Shown: positions 8,966 to 17,704 of the stretch, piece after piece | Layout of the letters: every line of letters starts with the position of its first letter | How positions within the stretch are numbered: the first letter of the stretch is position 1 | Assembly: GCF_905120475.1 (NCBI RefSeq) | Contig: NZ_CAJHOE010000001.1 | Coordinates: 248,001-312,000 of the forward strand | Direction: 5' to 3' | DNA from: Campylobacter suis | Lineage (GTDB): Bacteria; Campylobacterota; Campylobacteria; Campylobacterales; Campylobacteraceae | DNA length: 64,000 nucleotides | Notes under the pieces: generated by a model | Told to the model about the DNA's origin: nothing | The model's input: the letters and a program-made list of their open reading frames with translations, nothing else | Databases searched by the model: none | Translations under genes and position numbers: made by a program

Positions 8966-10782
8966 GACTTCGTATCGTCTATGCTATCATCCTTGCTTTT
9001 TGGATAATGTTGCTTACTAGGATATATCATTTAAGCGTAAATTCAAATGAGTATTATGAAAGTATTGCTGAACAAAATGTTATAAAAACTCACTATATCG
9101 CACCTACGCGGGGTATAGTTTTTGATGCTAAAAGTCGCCCTCTTGCTGTAAATAGACTCGGTTTTTCTATAGCTATAAAACCGCACCTTAGCTCAAAAGC
9201 AAATGTTAAAATTTTAGAGAGCGAGCTTGAGCATATAACGCAAATTTTTACTGATTTAAACGCAACAAAGCTAAAACGAGAGTATGTAAAAAATGATTCA
9301 CCATATAATCAAGAGTTTATTAGTGTCGTTGAGTTTATAGAATATGACGCATTTATACCTCACTTTTCAGCACTTAGCTTAAGACCAAATTTGCAAATCA
9401 TCCCAGCTAGTAAGCGCCACTACCCTTATGGAAAGCTAGCTTCGCATATCATAGGCTATGTGGGTAGGGCAAACCAGCAAGACATACAAAATGACCCGCT
9501 CACAAAGCTTACAAACTATACTGGTAGAAGTGGTGTTGAGCGTTATTATAACTCTGTTTTACAAGGGGTTGAGGGTTTTAAAAAGACAAAGGTAAATGCC
9601 CTAAACGAAGAGATACAAAACCTTGGCATAACCAAACCAAGCAGCAAAAACATACGGTTAAGCCTTGATCTTGAGGTGCAAGAATTTCTTGAAGAGGTGT
9701 TTGGAAAGGACGCTGGAAGTGTCATAGTCATGAGTCTAAAAGATGGCGCTATTATAGGAGCTGGAAGCTTTCCAGAGTATGATTTAAATCAGTTTGTTAC
9801 AGGCATTTCGCAAGAAAAATGGAACGAGCTTATAAACGATATAGATCATCCTTTTACAAATAAACTAGTAAACGGACTTTATCCGCCTGGCTCAGTTGTT
9901 AAAATGGGTATGGGGCTTGCCTTTTTAAATAACGGCATGAGCCGTAATGATGGATTTCATTGCTCAGGATCTTACGAGCTTGGTGGTCGTAAATTTAGGT
10001 GCTGGAATGTTTATGGACATGGTTTTGTAAATTTAAACTCAGCCATTAGAGAGAGTTGTGATGATTATTTTTATAAAGCTAGTCAAAAAATAGGCATAGA
10101 CGCCATAGCACCGATACTAGAACGCTACGGTTTTGGAGTGCCAACTGGTGTTGACTTGCCAAATGAGTTTATAGGTATTATGCCAAGTCGTGAGTGGAAG
10201 ATGCGAAAATACGGCAAACCATGGTATCAAGGAGAAACCCTGATTACATCCATAGGTCAAGGAAATTTCTTAGTTACCCCTATGCAAGTAGCCAGGCATA
10301 CTGCGATGATAGCAACAGGACTAAATGTAGTCCCGCACTTTTTAGAGAGTATCGATAATGAGCCAGTTGATTTTACGCCAAAAGATGATGTATTTACACC
10401 GTTTGAAAAGTTGCAGTTGCCTTATATTAGAAATGCAATGTATGAGGTCGCGCACCATCAAAAAGGGACTGCTAGCAAACACTTTACTGGCGCAAAGATG
10501 AATATCGCTGCAAAAACCGGTACCGCTCAAGTTGTTGGTATCTCTCAAACTGAAAAAAAGCGTATGCGCGAAGAAGACATGGCGTATTTGCAGCGCTCGC
10601 ATGCTTGGCTCACGACATATGCGCCTTATGAGGATCCGCAGTTTGTGGTTACGATGATAATTGAGCATGGCGGGCACGGGGGAAGTGCTGCAGGGCCAAA
10701 GGTTACACAAATTTATAACAAACTCCTAGAAATGGGCTACATTAACATGCAAAACATAAGCCAAAAAAAGGGCAAAAAGTAA
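8962..10782 (+). CDS. mrdA: Penicillin-binding protein 2 (MrdA)
   Basis: The elongation transpeptidase of lateral cell-wall growth. One N-terminal membrane anchor (residues about 5-22), a dimerisation domain, then the transpeptidase with PPGSVVKMG (SxxK serine), SCDD (SxN position) and AKTGTAQ (KTG box). The segment SGVERYYNSVLQG, marking the PBP2 family, is present. 606 residues, a normal length. It closes the envelope operon; ybeY converges from the other strand with one base between them. Confidence 0.95.
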   Translation: MRLRIVYAIILAFWIMLLTRIYHLSVNSNEYYESIAEQNVIKTHYIAPTRGIVFDAKSRPLAVNRLGFSIAIKPHLSSKANVKILESELEHITQIFTDLNATKLKREYVKNDSPYNQEFISVVEFIEYDAFIPHFSALSLRPNLQIIPASKRHYPYGKLASHIIGYVGRANQQDIQNDPLTKLTNYTGRSGVERYYNSVLQGVEGFKKTKVNALNEEIQNLGITKPSSKNIRLSLDLEVQEFLEEVFGKDAGSVIVMSLKDGAIIGAGSFPEYDLNQFVTGISQEKWNELINDIDHPFTNKLVNGLYPPGSVVKMGMGLAFLNNGMSRNDGFHCSGSYELGGRKFRCWNVYGHGFVNLNSAIRESCDDYFYKASQKIGIDAIAPILERYGFGVPTGVDLPNEFIGIMPSREWKMRKYGKPWYQGETLITSIGQGNFLVTPMQVARHTAMIATGLNVVPHFLESIDNEPVDFTPKDDVFTPFEKLQLPYIRNAMYEVAHHQKGTASKHFTGAKMNIAAKTGTAQVVGISQTEKKRMREEDMAYLQRSHAWLTTYAPYEDPQFVVTMIIEHGGHGGSAAGPKVTQIYNKLLEMGYINMQNISQKKGKK

Positions 10783-10783
10783 G

Positions 10784-11194
10784 TTAAATTTCATCCATTG
10801 TGCGGACGATAAGACTTTTAGGCAGATGAAATTTTACTATCAGCTCCTCCTCTTTTTCTCTCATTTCTCCACTATCAACTTCATGATCATATCCTAAAAC
10901 ATGAAGCAAACCATGGATAAAAAGCAGCGCTATCTCTTCATCTTTTTTATGTCCAAGCTCATCTGCTTTTTGCTGGGCTAAGTCTTGATTTATCACGATA
11001 CAGCCAAGTGGTGCGTGCAGCATAAACTCAAACGGAAAGCTTAGCACATCAGTTGTTTTGTCTATCTTGCGATGTTCTTTGTTTATCTGCTTCATCTGCT
11101 TACTATCAACAAAGCTAAGTTCTACGTCACCCTTTGTCAAAAACTCGCAAATTTGGTCTAAAATTTCAGGATAATATTCTTCGCAAAGTATCAT
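10784..11194 (-). CDS. ybeY: Endoribonuclease YbeY
   Basis: A zinc-dependent RNase in 16S rRNA 3'-end maturation and ribosome quality control. The metal motif [11 protein letters not shown] (H3 triad) is present, preceded by [10 protein letters not shown]. At 136 residues it is on the short side of the family. Transcribed divergently from queC, from a promoter whose -10 appears to overlap the queC -10. Position next to a Cj0120-like gene across queC agrees with Cj0121. Confidence 0.92.
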   Translation of the reverse strand: MILCEEYYPEILDQICEFLTKGDVELSFVDSKQMKQINKEHRKIDKTTDVLSFPFEFMLHAPLGCIVINQDLAQQKADELGHKKDEEIALLFIHGLLHVLGYDHEVDSGEMREKEEELIVKFHLPKSLIVRTMDEI

Positions 11195-11221
11195 TTTTAT
11201 GCTTTCTTATATAAAATTTTG

Positions 11222-11231
11222 TATAATTTTA
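11222..11231. promoter_or_regulatory. Overlapping divergent -10 boxes for queC and ybeY
   Basis: TATAAT on the plus strand at 11222-11227 suits queC (ATG 11268). TAAAAT preceded by GC on the minus strand at 11231-11226 suits ybeY (ATG 11194). The two hexamers share two bases, so only one polymerase could open the site at a time. Identified by eye. Confidence 0.45.
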
Positions 11232-11267
11232 GCCAAAATTTATTATTTGTGGATAAAAAGGAATAAA

Positions 11268-11936
11268 ATGGCTAAAAAAGCAGTTTGCATAATGAGCGGA
11301 GGCATGGATAGCACGCTGTGTGCTGCTCTTGCAAAGCAGGAGGGATATGAGATTATTGGGCTTCATTTTGACTATAATCAACGCACGATGATGCGTGAAA
11401 AAAGGGCGTTTGATGAAATTTGTGAGTTTTTTGGCATTAATAAAAAGCTAAGTTTAAATGTGGATTTTATATCACAAATTGGCGGAAACTCCCTTACTGA
11501 TACAACTATGCAGATACAAAAAACTGGACTTAGCAGCGAAATTCCAAACACATATGTTCCTTTTAGAAATGGGATATTTATCTCTATCGCCGCAGCACTT
11601 GCAGAAAAAGAGGGCGCGGATGCGATATATATCGGTGTGGTTGAAGAGGATAGCAGTGGTTATCCAGACTGTTCAAAAAAGTTTATAAAAGGCGTAAATG
11701 AAGCGATAAATTTAGGCACTTCTGATAATTTTAATGTAAAAATTTTAACTCCACTAGTTTCACTAACTAAATCGCAGATTGTCGCTAAATCTCTTGAGGT
11801 CGGCTCACCGCTTGAGCTTACTTGGAGCTGCTATGAGAACGAAGATGAGGCGTGCGGGCTTTGTGATAGCTGTCGCTTAAGACTGCATGGTTTTGAGCTA
11901 GCTGGTGTGAAAGATAGGATAAAGTATAAGGACTAA
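11268..11936 (+). CDS. queC: 7-cyano-7-deazaguanine synthase QueC
   Basis: Converts 7-carboxy-7-deazaguanine to preQ0, the precursor of queuosine in tRNA. The PP-loop SGGMDSTL follows the start, and a zinc-binding cluster [15 protein letters not shown] closes the protein. The frame extends 23 codons upstream, but ATG 11268 has AAGGAAT in front and places [12 protein letters not shown] at the N-terminus, as in homologues. It gives 222 residues. Its stop overlaps the convergent neighbour by 4 bases. Confidence 0.93.
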   Translation: MAKKAVCIMSGGMDSTLCAALAKQEGYEIIGLHFDYNQRTMMREKRAFDEICEFFGINKKLSLNVDFISQIGGNSLTDTTMQIQKTGLSSEIPNTYVPFRNGIFISIAAALAEKEGADAIYIGVVEEDSSGYPDCSKKFIKGVNEAINLGTSDNFNVKILTPLVSLTKSQIVAKSLEVGSPLELTWSCYENEDEACGLCDSCRLRLHGFELAGVKDRIKYKD

Positions 11937-12583
11937 CTCTTTATCTTTGGGCGAAATGAGCGTTTTTTATCAAAGCCATGACTTTGTATCTTTACGCTGT
12001 CGCTTAGTGGGCGTGAAATTTCATCTTGGCTCTTTTGTTTTGATAAAAACTCAACCAAACTTTGCCAGATAAACTCAGGATCTATGAAAATGCCAAATTT
12101 ACTTAGGTTTGGATTTGCTACGATTTTTGGTGTAAATTTACCGTTTTGCTCGGCTTGATAGCGTATAAGTATAGGCTCATTTGCAAGATCTTCATCAAAA
12201 TTTCTAGCTGTTTTTAATGGCTTATTTGTATAGCGATCTGCTCGCAATATAAAGCGTGAGTTTTCATCTTGCGAGTAGATAAAAAGCTCATTGCCATTTT
12301 GAAATTTCAGTGGTTTTATATTTCGCCATAAAAACGGCTCTTTTTTACTCGGCAAGACAAGATCAAGGCTAGTATAGGTATGGCTGGCTGATTTAAAGCC
12401 ATAAATCAAATACTCGCCTATGTAAATTTCAAACTCCACGGCTTCATTTTGTGCATACTCACAAGAAAGCTTAATTTTAGCGTCAATGTCTGAGCACTTT
12501 CTTTCATAAACTAGTCGCTCATCGATGCCATACTTAGCCACTATATGATCGTAAAAGTCTTTAAATTTGCTAATGATTTTCAC
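11933..12583 (-). CDS. Conserved protein of unknown function (Cj0120-like)
   Basis: 216 residues, soluble, no signal peptide or membrane segment. It opens with [13 protein letters not shown] and closes with [13 protein letters not shown], a pattern I associate with a widespread uncharacterised family. It contains many Tyr/Phe/charged strand-like stretches but no catalytic motif I recognise. It is 5 bases downstream of the next minus-strand gene, so the two may form a small operon. In C. jejuni a homologue (Cj0120) lies beside ybeY, which agrees with this neighbourhood. Confidence 0.8.
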   Translation of the reverse strand: MKIISKFKDFYDHIVAKYGIDERLVYERKCSDIDAKIKLSCEYAQNEAVEFEIYIGEYLIYGFKSASHTYTSLDLVLPSKKEPFLWRNIKPLKFQNGNELFIYSQDENSRFILRADRYTNKPLKTARNFDEDLANEPILIRYQAEQNGKFTPKIVANPNLSKFGIFIDPEFIWQSLVEFLSKQKSQDEISRPLSDSVKIQSHGFDKKRSFRPKIKS

Positions 12584-12588
12584 TGATG

Positions 12589-13023
12589 TTACTTATCTGT
12601 TTCTTTGCTAAATTCAGTATACTTTGATGCTATGAGTTGCTTTTGCTCATCTGTTATAAGTTTTGAGTTTAGGGCGTCATTTATGATCTCATGAGCCCTT
12701 GAATTTAGCATATCTAAATTTTTCATCGAGCTATTTAAAAGCCCTGAAAGTAGGTTATCTGCTTCATCTTGTGTGTTGTTTTTTATAGCACTTGAAAGAG
12801 CCTCTGGGCTTACTGATGAGTTTGACATGAGTGAGCTTATCATCTTTGCATTTTCGCCTTTACCAAGAACGCTTGAGAAATCGCCTTCATTTGCTGCATT
12901 ACTATCGTACTTTAGCAAAAAGTCTAAAAAGCTACCCTCGCCATCTTTTTGCGATGCTTTGTACATATTGTAGCTTGCGCTTGCTGCCGGATCAATCCTA
13001 AAAAGATAGTCTTTATCTTGCAT
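12589..13023 (-). CDS. Hypothetical protein, helical, divergent from hcp
   Basis: 144 residues, mainly helical, rich in Ser/Asn/Asp (for example MSNSSVSPEALSSA), with no cysteine, signal peptide or membrane segment. I do not recognise it. The ATG has AAGG eight bases before it. It shares a 153-base intergenic region, which contains a perfect FNR-type box, with the hcp gene on the other strand, so it may also respond to that regulator. It precedes the Cj0120-like gene by 5 bases. Confidence 0.75.
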   Translation of the reverse strand: MQDKDYLFRIDPAASASYNMYKASQKDGEGSFLDFLLKYDSNAANEGDFSSVLGKGENAKMISSLMSNSSVSPEALSSAIKNNTQDEADNLLSGLLNSSMKNLDMLNSRAHEIINDALNSKLITDEQKQLIASKYTEFSKETDK

Positions 13024-13104
13024 TTTTTTCCTTATAAATTTTAGTTTTTACAAGCAATAAATGTTCCATATTTTTTAATATTTATTATCAATTTAATAAT
13101 AATC

Positions 13105-13118
13105 TTGATATTAATCAA
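13105..13118. promoter_or_regulatory. FNR/Crp-family operator upstream of hcp
   Basis: A perfect palindrome TTGAT-ATTA-ATCAA, identical to the E. coli FNR consensus half-sites. Its centre (13111.5) is 41.5 bases before the start site predicted from TAAAAT at 13141-13146, the class II activator position. It lies between hcp and a divergent unknown gene. Confidence 0.7.
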
Positions 13119-13140
13119 CAAAAAAATTTCAAAAAAATAT

Positions 13141-13146
13141 TAAAAT
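13141..13146 (+). promoter_or_regulatory. -10 box of the hcp promoter
   Basis: TAAAAT about 30 bases before the hcp ATG. An overlapping TACAAT at 13146-13151 is an alternative, which would move the operator centre to -46.5. Confidence 0.45.
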
Positions 13147-13176
13147 ACAATTTTAATTTTATTTAAAGGAAAAAAG

Positions 13177-14536
13177 ATGGAAAAAGAGCTTCAAATGTTT
13201 TGTCATCAATGCGAAATGAGCACACCTGATGGTTGCGGAGCAAAAGGTCAGCCGATGGGGAACCTGTGGTAAAGACGCTACTCTTGCAAGACTTCAAGAT
13301 ACTATGGTTTTTGGTCTTAAAGGACTTAGCGCTTATCGCCACCACGCAGAAGAACTAGGCGCAGATACTTCAAATGTTGATCGTGTGATGGCAGATACGC
13401 TTTATTTTACGCTTACAAACTCAAATTTTAACTTTGATGAGCATATAAAGCAGCTTATGGAAGTTGGTTCGGCTGGCGTTGAGTGTATGAACCTACTTAG
13501 CGAAGCGCACACAGCAAAATTTGGTGTCCCGACTCCTGTAAAAGTGAGCCAAAACAAAGTTGAAGGCAAGGCGATACTTGTTAGCGGACATAACCTTCGC
13601 GCACTTGATTTACTATTAAAAGCCACAGAGGGCAAGGGCATAAACATATAGACCCACTCAGAGATGCTTCCAGCGCACGGATACCCAGAACTACGCAAAT
13701 ATCCTCATCTAAAGGGCAATGTTGGCAAAGCATGGTTTGATCAGGCTAAGCTTTTTAACGAATTTAAAGGTGCGATACTTATGACTACAAACTGTATCGT
13801 TCCATTAAAATCAAACTGCACATACTCAGACCGCCTTTTTGGCTACTCGATAGCTGGCACAAACGGAGTTACGCATATTGAAAATGATGACTTTACTCCA
13901 CTTATAGAGTGCGCGCTAAAATGTGGCGATGTGAGCGGTTTTGATGCTAGCGATACTCTTGTAACTGGAGCGCATTATAAGACTATTTTAAGCTTAGCTC
14001 CACAAATTTTAGATGCTATAAACACAGGCAAGATCCGTAGATTTTTTGTTATCGCAGGATGTGATGCGCCTGGCAAAGGTCGTGAGTACTACCGCGAACT
14101 AGCAGAAAGCTTGCCGCAAGATTGTGTGATATTAACTTCAAGCTGTGGAAAATTTAGATTTAACGATATTGATTTTGGTGTGGTTCCTGGCACGCAGATA
14201 CCAAGGTATCTTGATCTAGGTCAGTGTAATGATAGCAACGGCGCAGTTAAGATAGCTATCGCACTTAGCGAAGCTACTGGCATTGCGATAAATGACTTGC
14301 CTGTTTCAATAGTTCTTATGTGGTTGGAACAAAAAGCGGTCATCATCTTGCTTGCGCTATTTAGTCTAGGCATGAAAAATATAAATGTCGGACCAAGTGT
14401 GCCAAAATTCTTTAACGAAGCGATCGTAAAATTCTTGGTTGAGAATTTTAACCTACGCCTAATAAGCGGTGATGCAAAGGCTGATATGAAATTTTTCTTA
14501 GGTGAGGGCGAAGATCCAAACAAAGTAAGCGCGTAA
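13177..14536 (+). pseudogene. hcp: Hybrid cluster protein (hydroxylamine/NO reductase), frameshift plus amber stop
   Basis: The start ATG 13177 has AAAGGA upstream and opens the N-terminal iron-sulfur site: C9-x2-C12-x7-C20. In frame it stops after GQPMGNLW. Removing one G from the run 13257-13260 restores PMGTCGKDATL and the fourth cysteine. A second lesion is TAG at 13649-13651, where homologues have Tyr (INI-Y-THSEMLPAHGYPE). All hybrid-cluster ligand motifs remain: GHN, SEMLPAHG, TTNCIVP, AGCD, SSCGKF, QCNDS and EQKAV. Restored length is about 452 residues, closer to short (class III) Hcp than to the 550-residue E. coli type. Hcp removes nitric oxide or hydroxylamine. Sequencing error cannot be excluded for the G-run. 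Confidence 0.88.
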
Positions 14537-14545
14537 GCCAAAAAC

Positions 14546-14572
14546 TCCGCACAAGAAAAGTTTTTGTGCGGA
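14546..14572. terminator. Bidirectional terminator after hcp
   Basis: A 9-base-pair stem, TCCGCACAA paired with TTGTGCGGA around a short A/T loop, flanked by A-rich and T/A-rich sequence on both sides. It lies between hcp and the convergent minus-strand gene ending at 14577 and can serve both. Confidence 0.7.
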
Positions 14573-14576
14573 AAAA

Positions 14577-15566
14577 TTAAAAATCAAATAGTGAAATTTG
14601 CGCTTCGCTTTCTTGCAGGGCGTTTAAAATTTCACTATTTGTGCCAAAAACTAGGGCGTAGCGGAAATTTCGAAGCTCTTTTATCTGGGTTAAATCATCA
14701 ATATATATTGCGTCCGTGATTTTAAAATCAGCACTTTTTGGTATACAAAATCTTATCTCATTTTTATCAAAATGCTTTTGTAAAAAAGCTAGCTCAACCT
14801 TAAAAAGCTCTTCATCGCTTTCGGATATTATAGCCCTAAAAGTAGAGCCAAAATTTGTTGGCTTGAAGTTTTTATCAATAAATATTGGCTCAAAATGTCC
14901 TAAATTTTTAGTATCATTAACTCTAAAAGTTATGTCATTTTGCCTTAAAAATTTTAATAATCCACAAAAAGTTGGCAAAAATACCCTTGGAACTCCTAAA
15001 TTTTGGTAAAAAATATCATCACAAATAACATTTGAAAAAAATATCGAGCTTGGGTTTATTGGGCTAACTTTTGTGTCGCTAAAGACTTGGTCATAAAATG
15101 GTGCTATGCGCTCAAGGGCTCTTGTGTTTGAGCTAAAAAAGTACTCACCAGAGTTTGCGCGTAAAATTTTATCAAAAAGCTCAGATATATTTTCGCTCAT
15201 TATATTTGCATTTTTAGCAAGACTAAGACGCGATAATATCGCCATTTGAACAGGATTTACATAAAAAAATCTTATCCCTTTTTGGCTGGCTTCATATCGC
15301 ATTAAGCGAAGCAAAGATGAACGCAGATCATCGACTTTGATATAAGCCACTTCGCTATCTAAAATTTGTATCTCTTTGCTTGATATTATAGCGTATGCGC
15401 CATTTTTTATAGCCAGCGTAAGCTCTGTATCATCAGCTTCATCGGCGATAAAGGCAAATCCTTGCTTTATGCGTTTTGCCTCAAATGCAAAGCCGTAAAT
15501 TTCAGATACAGTTGGGCGGTTAAGCAGTGCGCCCTTTAAAAGCCTTGTAAGGTCGATAATGCGCAT
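14577..15566 (-). CDS. Mur-ligase-like protein without a P-loop (Cj0837-like)
   Basis: 329 residues. The first third resembles the N-terminal substrate domain of MurE/MurF: RIKQGFAFIADEADD, then LAIKNGAYAIISS and VAYIKVDDLRSSLLRL, in the order and spacing of that domain. Where a ligase would have GTNGKTT, the sequence reads FFYVNPVQMAILS, so there is no ATP-binding loop. The rest is unrecognised. It follows metG by one base, the same order as Cj0837c-Cj0838c. Enzyme activity of the Mur type is therefore unlikely; a binding or scaffold role is a guess. Confidence 0.75.
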   Translation of the reverse strand: MRIIDLTRLLKGALLNRPTVSEIYGFAFEAKRIKQGFAFIADEADDTELTLAIKNGAYAIISSKEIQILDSEVAYIKVDDLRSSLLRLMRYEASQKGIRFFYVNPVQMAILSRLSLAKNANIMSENISELFDKILRANSGEYFFSSNTRALERIAPFYDQVFSDTKVSPINPSSIFFSNVICDDIFYQNLGVPRVFLPTFCGLLKFLRQNDITFRVNDTKNLGHFEPIFIDKNFKPTNFGSTFRAIISESDEELFKVELAFLQKHFDKNEIRFCIPKSADFKITDAIYIDDLTQIKELRNFRYALVFGTNSEILNALQESEAQISLFDF

Positions 15567-15567
15567 T

Positions 15568-17484
15568 TTATCCTACGACCGCGCCATTTGCGACCTTTGC
15601 GTGTGTGCCAAGAAGCGTAAGTGAGCCATCACTAGCACTTAGTATCATCCCTTCACTGACATATTTTTTCATCATAGTTCGAGGCTTTAGGTTTGCCAGC
15701 ACGCAAATTTGTTGTCCGATAAGAGTGGTTGGATCGTAGTATTTTGCGATACCAGAAAGAATTTGTCTAGGTTTTTCTTCACCAAGATCTATGATAAATT
15801 TTAACAATTTATCGCTACCTTCGATCTTTTCGCATTCAAGCACCGTGCCTACTTTAATCACAATCTTTGCAAAATCATCGATGCTTATAGTTTCATCATC
15901 GCTTGTTTTTTGATCTTGTTTTTCTTGTGCTTGTGGTTGGCTTACTTTAGCCATTAGCTCACTTTCTATTCGCGGAAATAGTGGCTCGGTAGGCTGAGTT
16001 ATAAAATCTAAAATTTCATCATTTTGCACTATTTTTTCGTAATTTGTGGTTGAAATTTCAAAACCAAGAGCATTTGCTATCTTGGTGCATGTTTTTGGCA
16101 TGGCTGGACTTAAAAGTATGGCTACTTTTGCTAATAAATTTGCGCAAAGTGCCACAAGTGCGTTAGCTTTATCGGTTTCTCCAGCTTTTATCATAGCCCA
16201 AGGCTCATACTTTGCGATAGAAGCATTTGCTAAAAATACAACCTTCCACAACTCCTCCAAATAGCGATTTGTGGCAAAATTTTCTAAATTTTCAACTGCA
16301 TTTTTGAGATAATTTTTTGCCTCATCTAGTTCATTTTGGTAAAATTTAACTGTATTTTCTGAGTTTATCTTAAACTCACTATATTTTGAGCTCATGCCAA
16401 CTATTCGGCTTAGTAAATTTCCAAGCCCATTTCCAAGCTCTGAGTTTATACGCTCTATTAGGGCTTTTTGACTAAAGTCTCCATCTTGTCCAAATGGAAC
16501 TTCTCGAAGCAAAAAGTATCTAAAATTTTCAAGACCGTAAGCATTTGCAACTTCGCGAGGATCAACTACATTGCCCTTGCTTTTGCTCATTTTTTCGCCA
16601 TCTCGAGTCCACCAGCCGTGCGCTGCTACATGCTTTGGAAGTGATAATCCAAGACTCATTAAAAATGCTGGCCAGTATATAGCATGAAAGCGCAAAATAT
16701 CCTTGCCAACGATGTGTGTTGTGTTTTGCCAATAAGACATATTTTTTTCATCTCTTGTGTACCCAAGTGTCGTTAGGTAATTTAAAAGCGCGTCAAGCCA
16801 TACATACATCACATGCTTTGCGTCATTTGCCGATGCTGGCAGTTTTATACCCCAATCAAAGCTTGTGCGTGTGATAGAAAGATCTTTTAGACCGCTCTTT
16901 ACAAAGCTTATTACTTCATTTTTTTTGCCTTTTGGCATTATGCACTGCTCGTTTTGTTCATACCATTTTAGTAATGCGTCTTGGTATTTTGATAGAGCAA
17001 AAAAGTAGCTTTCCTCTTTTACTATGCTAGTTTTACGACCACAATCAGGGCAGCACTCTTCATTTACTAGCTGCGTTTGAGTAAAAAATGTTTCACAGCT
17101 AACACAGTAAAAGCCTTCGTACTCACCTTTATAAATATCGCCATTTGCCTGCATTTTTTCAAAAGCGTTTTGAACGGTTAGTTTATGCTCGGCGTCAGTT
17201 GTTCGGATAAAATGATCATAGCTTATCTCAAATTCATCCCAAAGTTTGCGAAATTTAGCACTTATTTCATCCGCATATGCTTGAGGTGTTTTATCTCGTT
17301 GCTGTGCTGCTTGCTCTATCTTTTGACCATGCTCATCTGTTCCGGTCATGAAAAATGTATCTTGTCCTCTAAGTCTAGCAAAGCGCGCCATTGTATCGGC
17401 GATTATAGTAGTGTAGGCGTGTCCTATATGCGGGACATCATTTACATAGTAAATAGGCGTTGTTATATATGTTTTTTCTCTCAT
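15568..17484 (-). CDS. metG: Methionyl-tRNA synthetase
   Basis: Charges tRNA-Met. The catalytic domain has PHIGHAY near residue 15, a zinc knuckle region CVSCETFF...CCPDCG, and KMSKSKGN near 300. The C-terminal part (about 530-638) is the tRNA-binding OB domain (IDDFAKIVIKVGTV, then KPRTMMKKYVSEGMIL). The frame is open 36 codons further upstream, but ATG 17484 has AAAAGGA before it and gives the family N-terminus REKTYITTPIYY. 638 residues. Confidence 0.95.
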   Translation of the reverse strand: MREKTYITTPIYYVNDVPHIGHAYTTIIADTMARFARLRGQDTFFMTGTDEHGQKIEQAAQQRDKTPQAYADEISAKFRKLWDEFEISYDHFIRTTDAEHKLTVQNAFEKMQANGDIYKGEYEGFYCVSCETFFTQTQLVNEECCPDCGRKTSIVKEESYFFALSKYQDALLKWYEQNEQCIMPKGKKNEVISFVKSGLKDLSITRTSFDWGIKLPASANDAKHVMYVWLDALLNYLTTLGYTRDEKNMSYWQNTTHIVGKDILRFHAIYWPAFLMSLGLSLPKHVAAHGWWTRDGEKMSKSKGNVVDPREVANAYGLENFRYFLLREVPFGQDGDFSQKALIERINSELGNGLGNLLSRIVGMSSKYSEFKINSENTVKFYQNELDEAKNYLKNAVENLENFATNRYLEELWKVVFLANASIAKYEPWAMIKAGETDKANALVALCANLLAKVAILLSPAMPKTCTKIANALGFEISTTNYEKIVQNDEILDFITQPTEPLFPRIESELMAKVSQPQAQEKQDQKTSDDETISIDDFAKIVIKVGTVLECEKIEGSDKLLKFIIDLGEEKPRQILSGIAKYYDPTTLIGQQICVLANLKPRTMMKKYVSEGMILSASDGSLTLLGTHAKVANGAVVG

Positions 17485-17494
17485 TTTTTTCCTT

Positions 17495-17704
17495 TTAAAA
17501 GTCAAATCCACCATCATCGCTGTCGCTTTTTGACATTGATTTATAGGCGCTATCAACATACTCTTGTCGAATTTTACAGCTAAAAAACTCATCGCACTTC
17601 ATACAGCTGGCAAGACCTTTTTGGCTTTGACACTCAAGTAGGCTTTGTGAGCTTTGAGTAAGCGCTATATCAAATCTATCTGGCATGCTATTTTGCTCTG
17701 ACAT
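17495..17704 (-). CDS. Small four-cysteine protein between fbp and metG
   Basis: 69 residues with cysteines spaced C-x8-C-x2-C-x5-C (LLEC, ASCMKC, FFSCKIR), a plausible zinc or metal site, and a Ser/Asp-rich tail ending DDGGFDF. It overlaps the fbp stop by one base and is followed by metG after 10 bases. The conserved order fbp-(Cj0839c)-metG in C. jejuni supports it as a real gene. Function unknown. Confidence 0.75.
   Translation of the reverse strand: MSEQNSMPDRFDIALTQSSQSLLECQSQKGLASCMKCDEFFSCKIRQEYVDSAYKSMSKSDSDDGGFDF

Noticed and set aside
13651-13664. hcp as two separate genes
   Set aside because: Both pieces are in the same frame around one TAG and continue a conserved motif (INI-Y-THSEMLPAHG), so it is a single broken gene.
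17185-17583. 132-codon plus-strand open frame opposite metG
   Set aside because: It lies wholly antisense to the conserved synthetase, has no ribosome binding site and an odd Cys/Ile-rich composition; a shadow frame.
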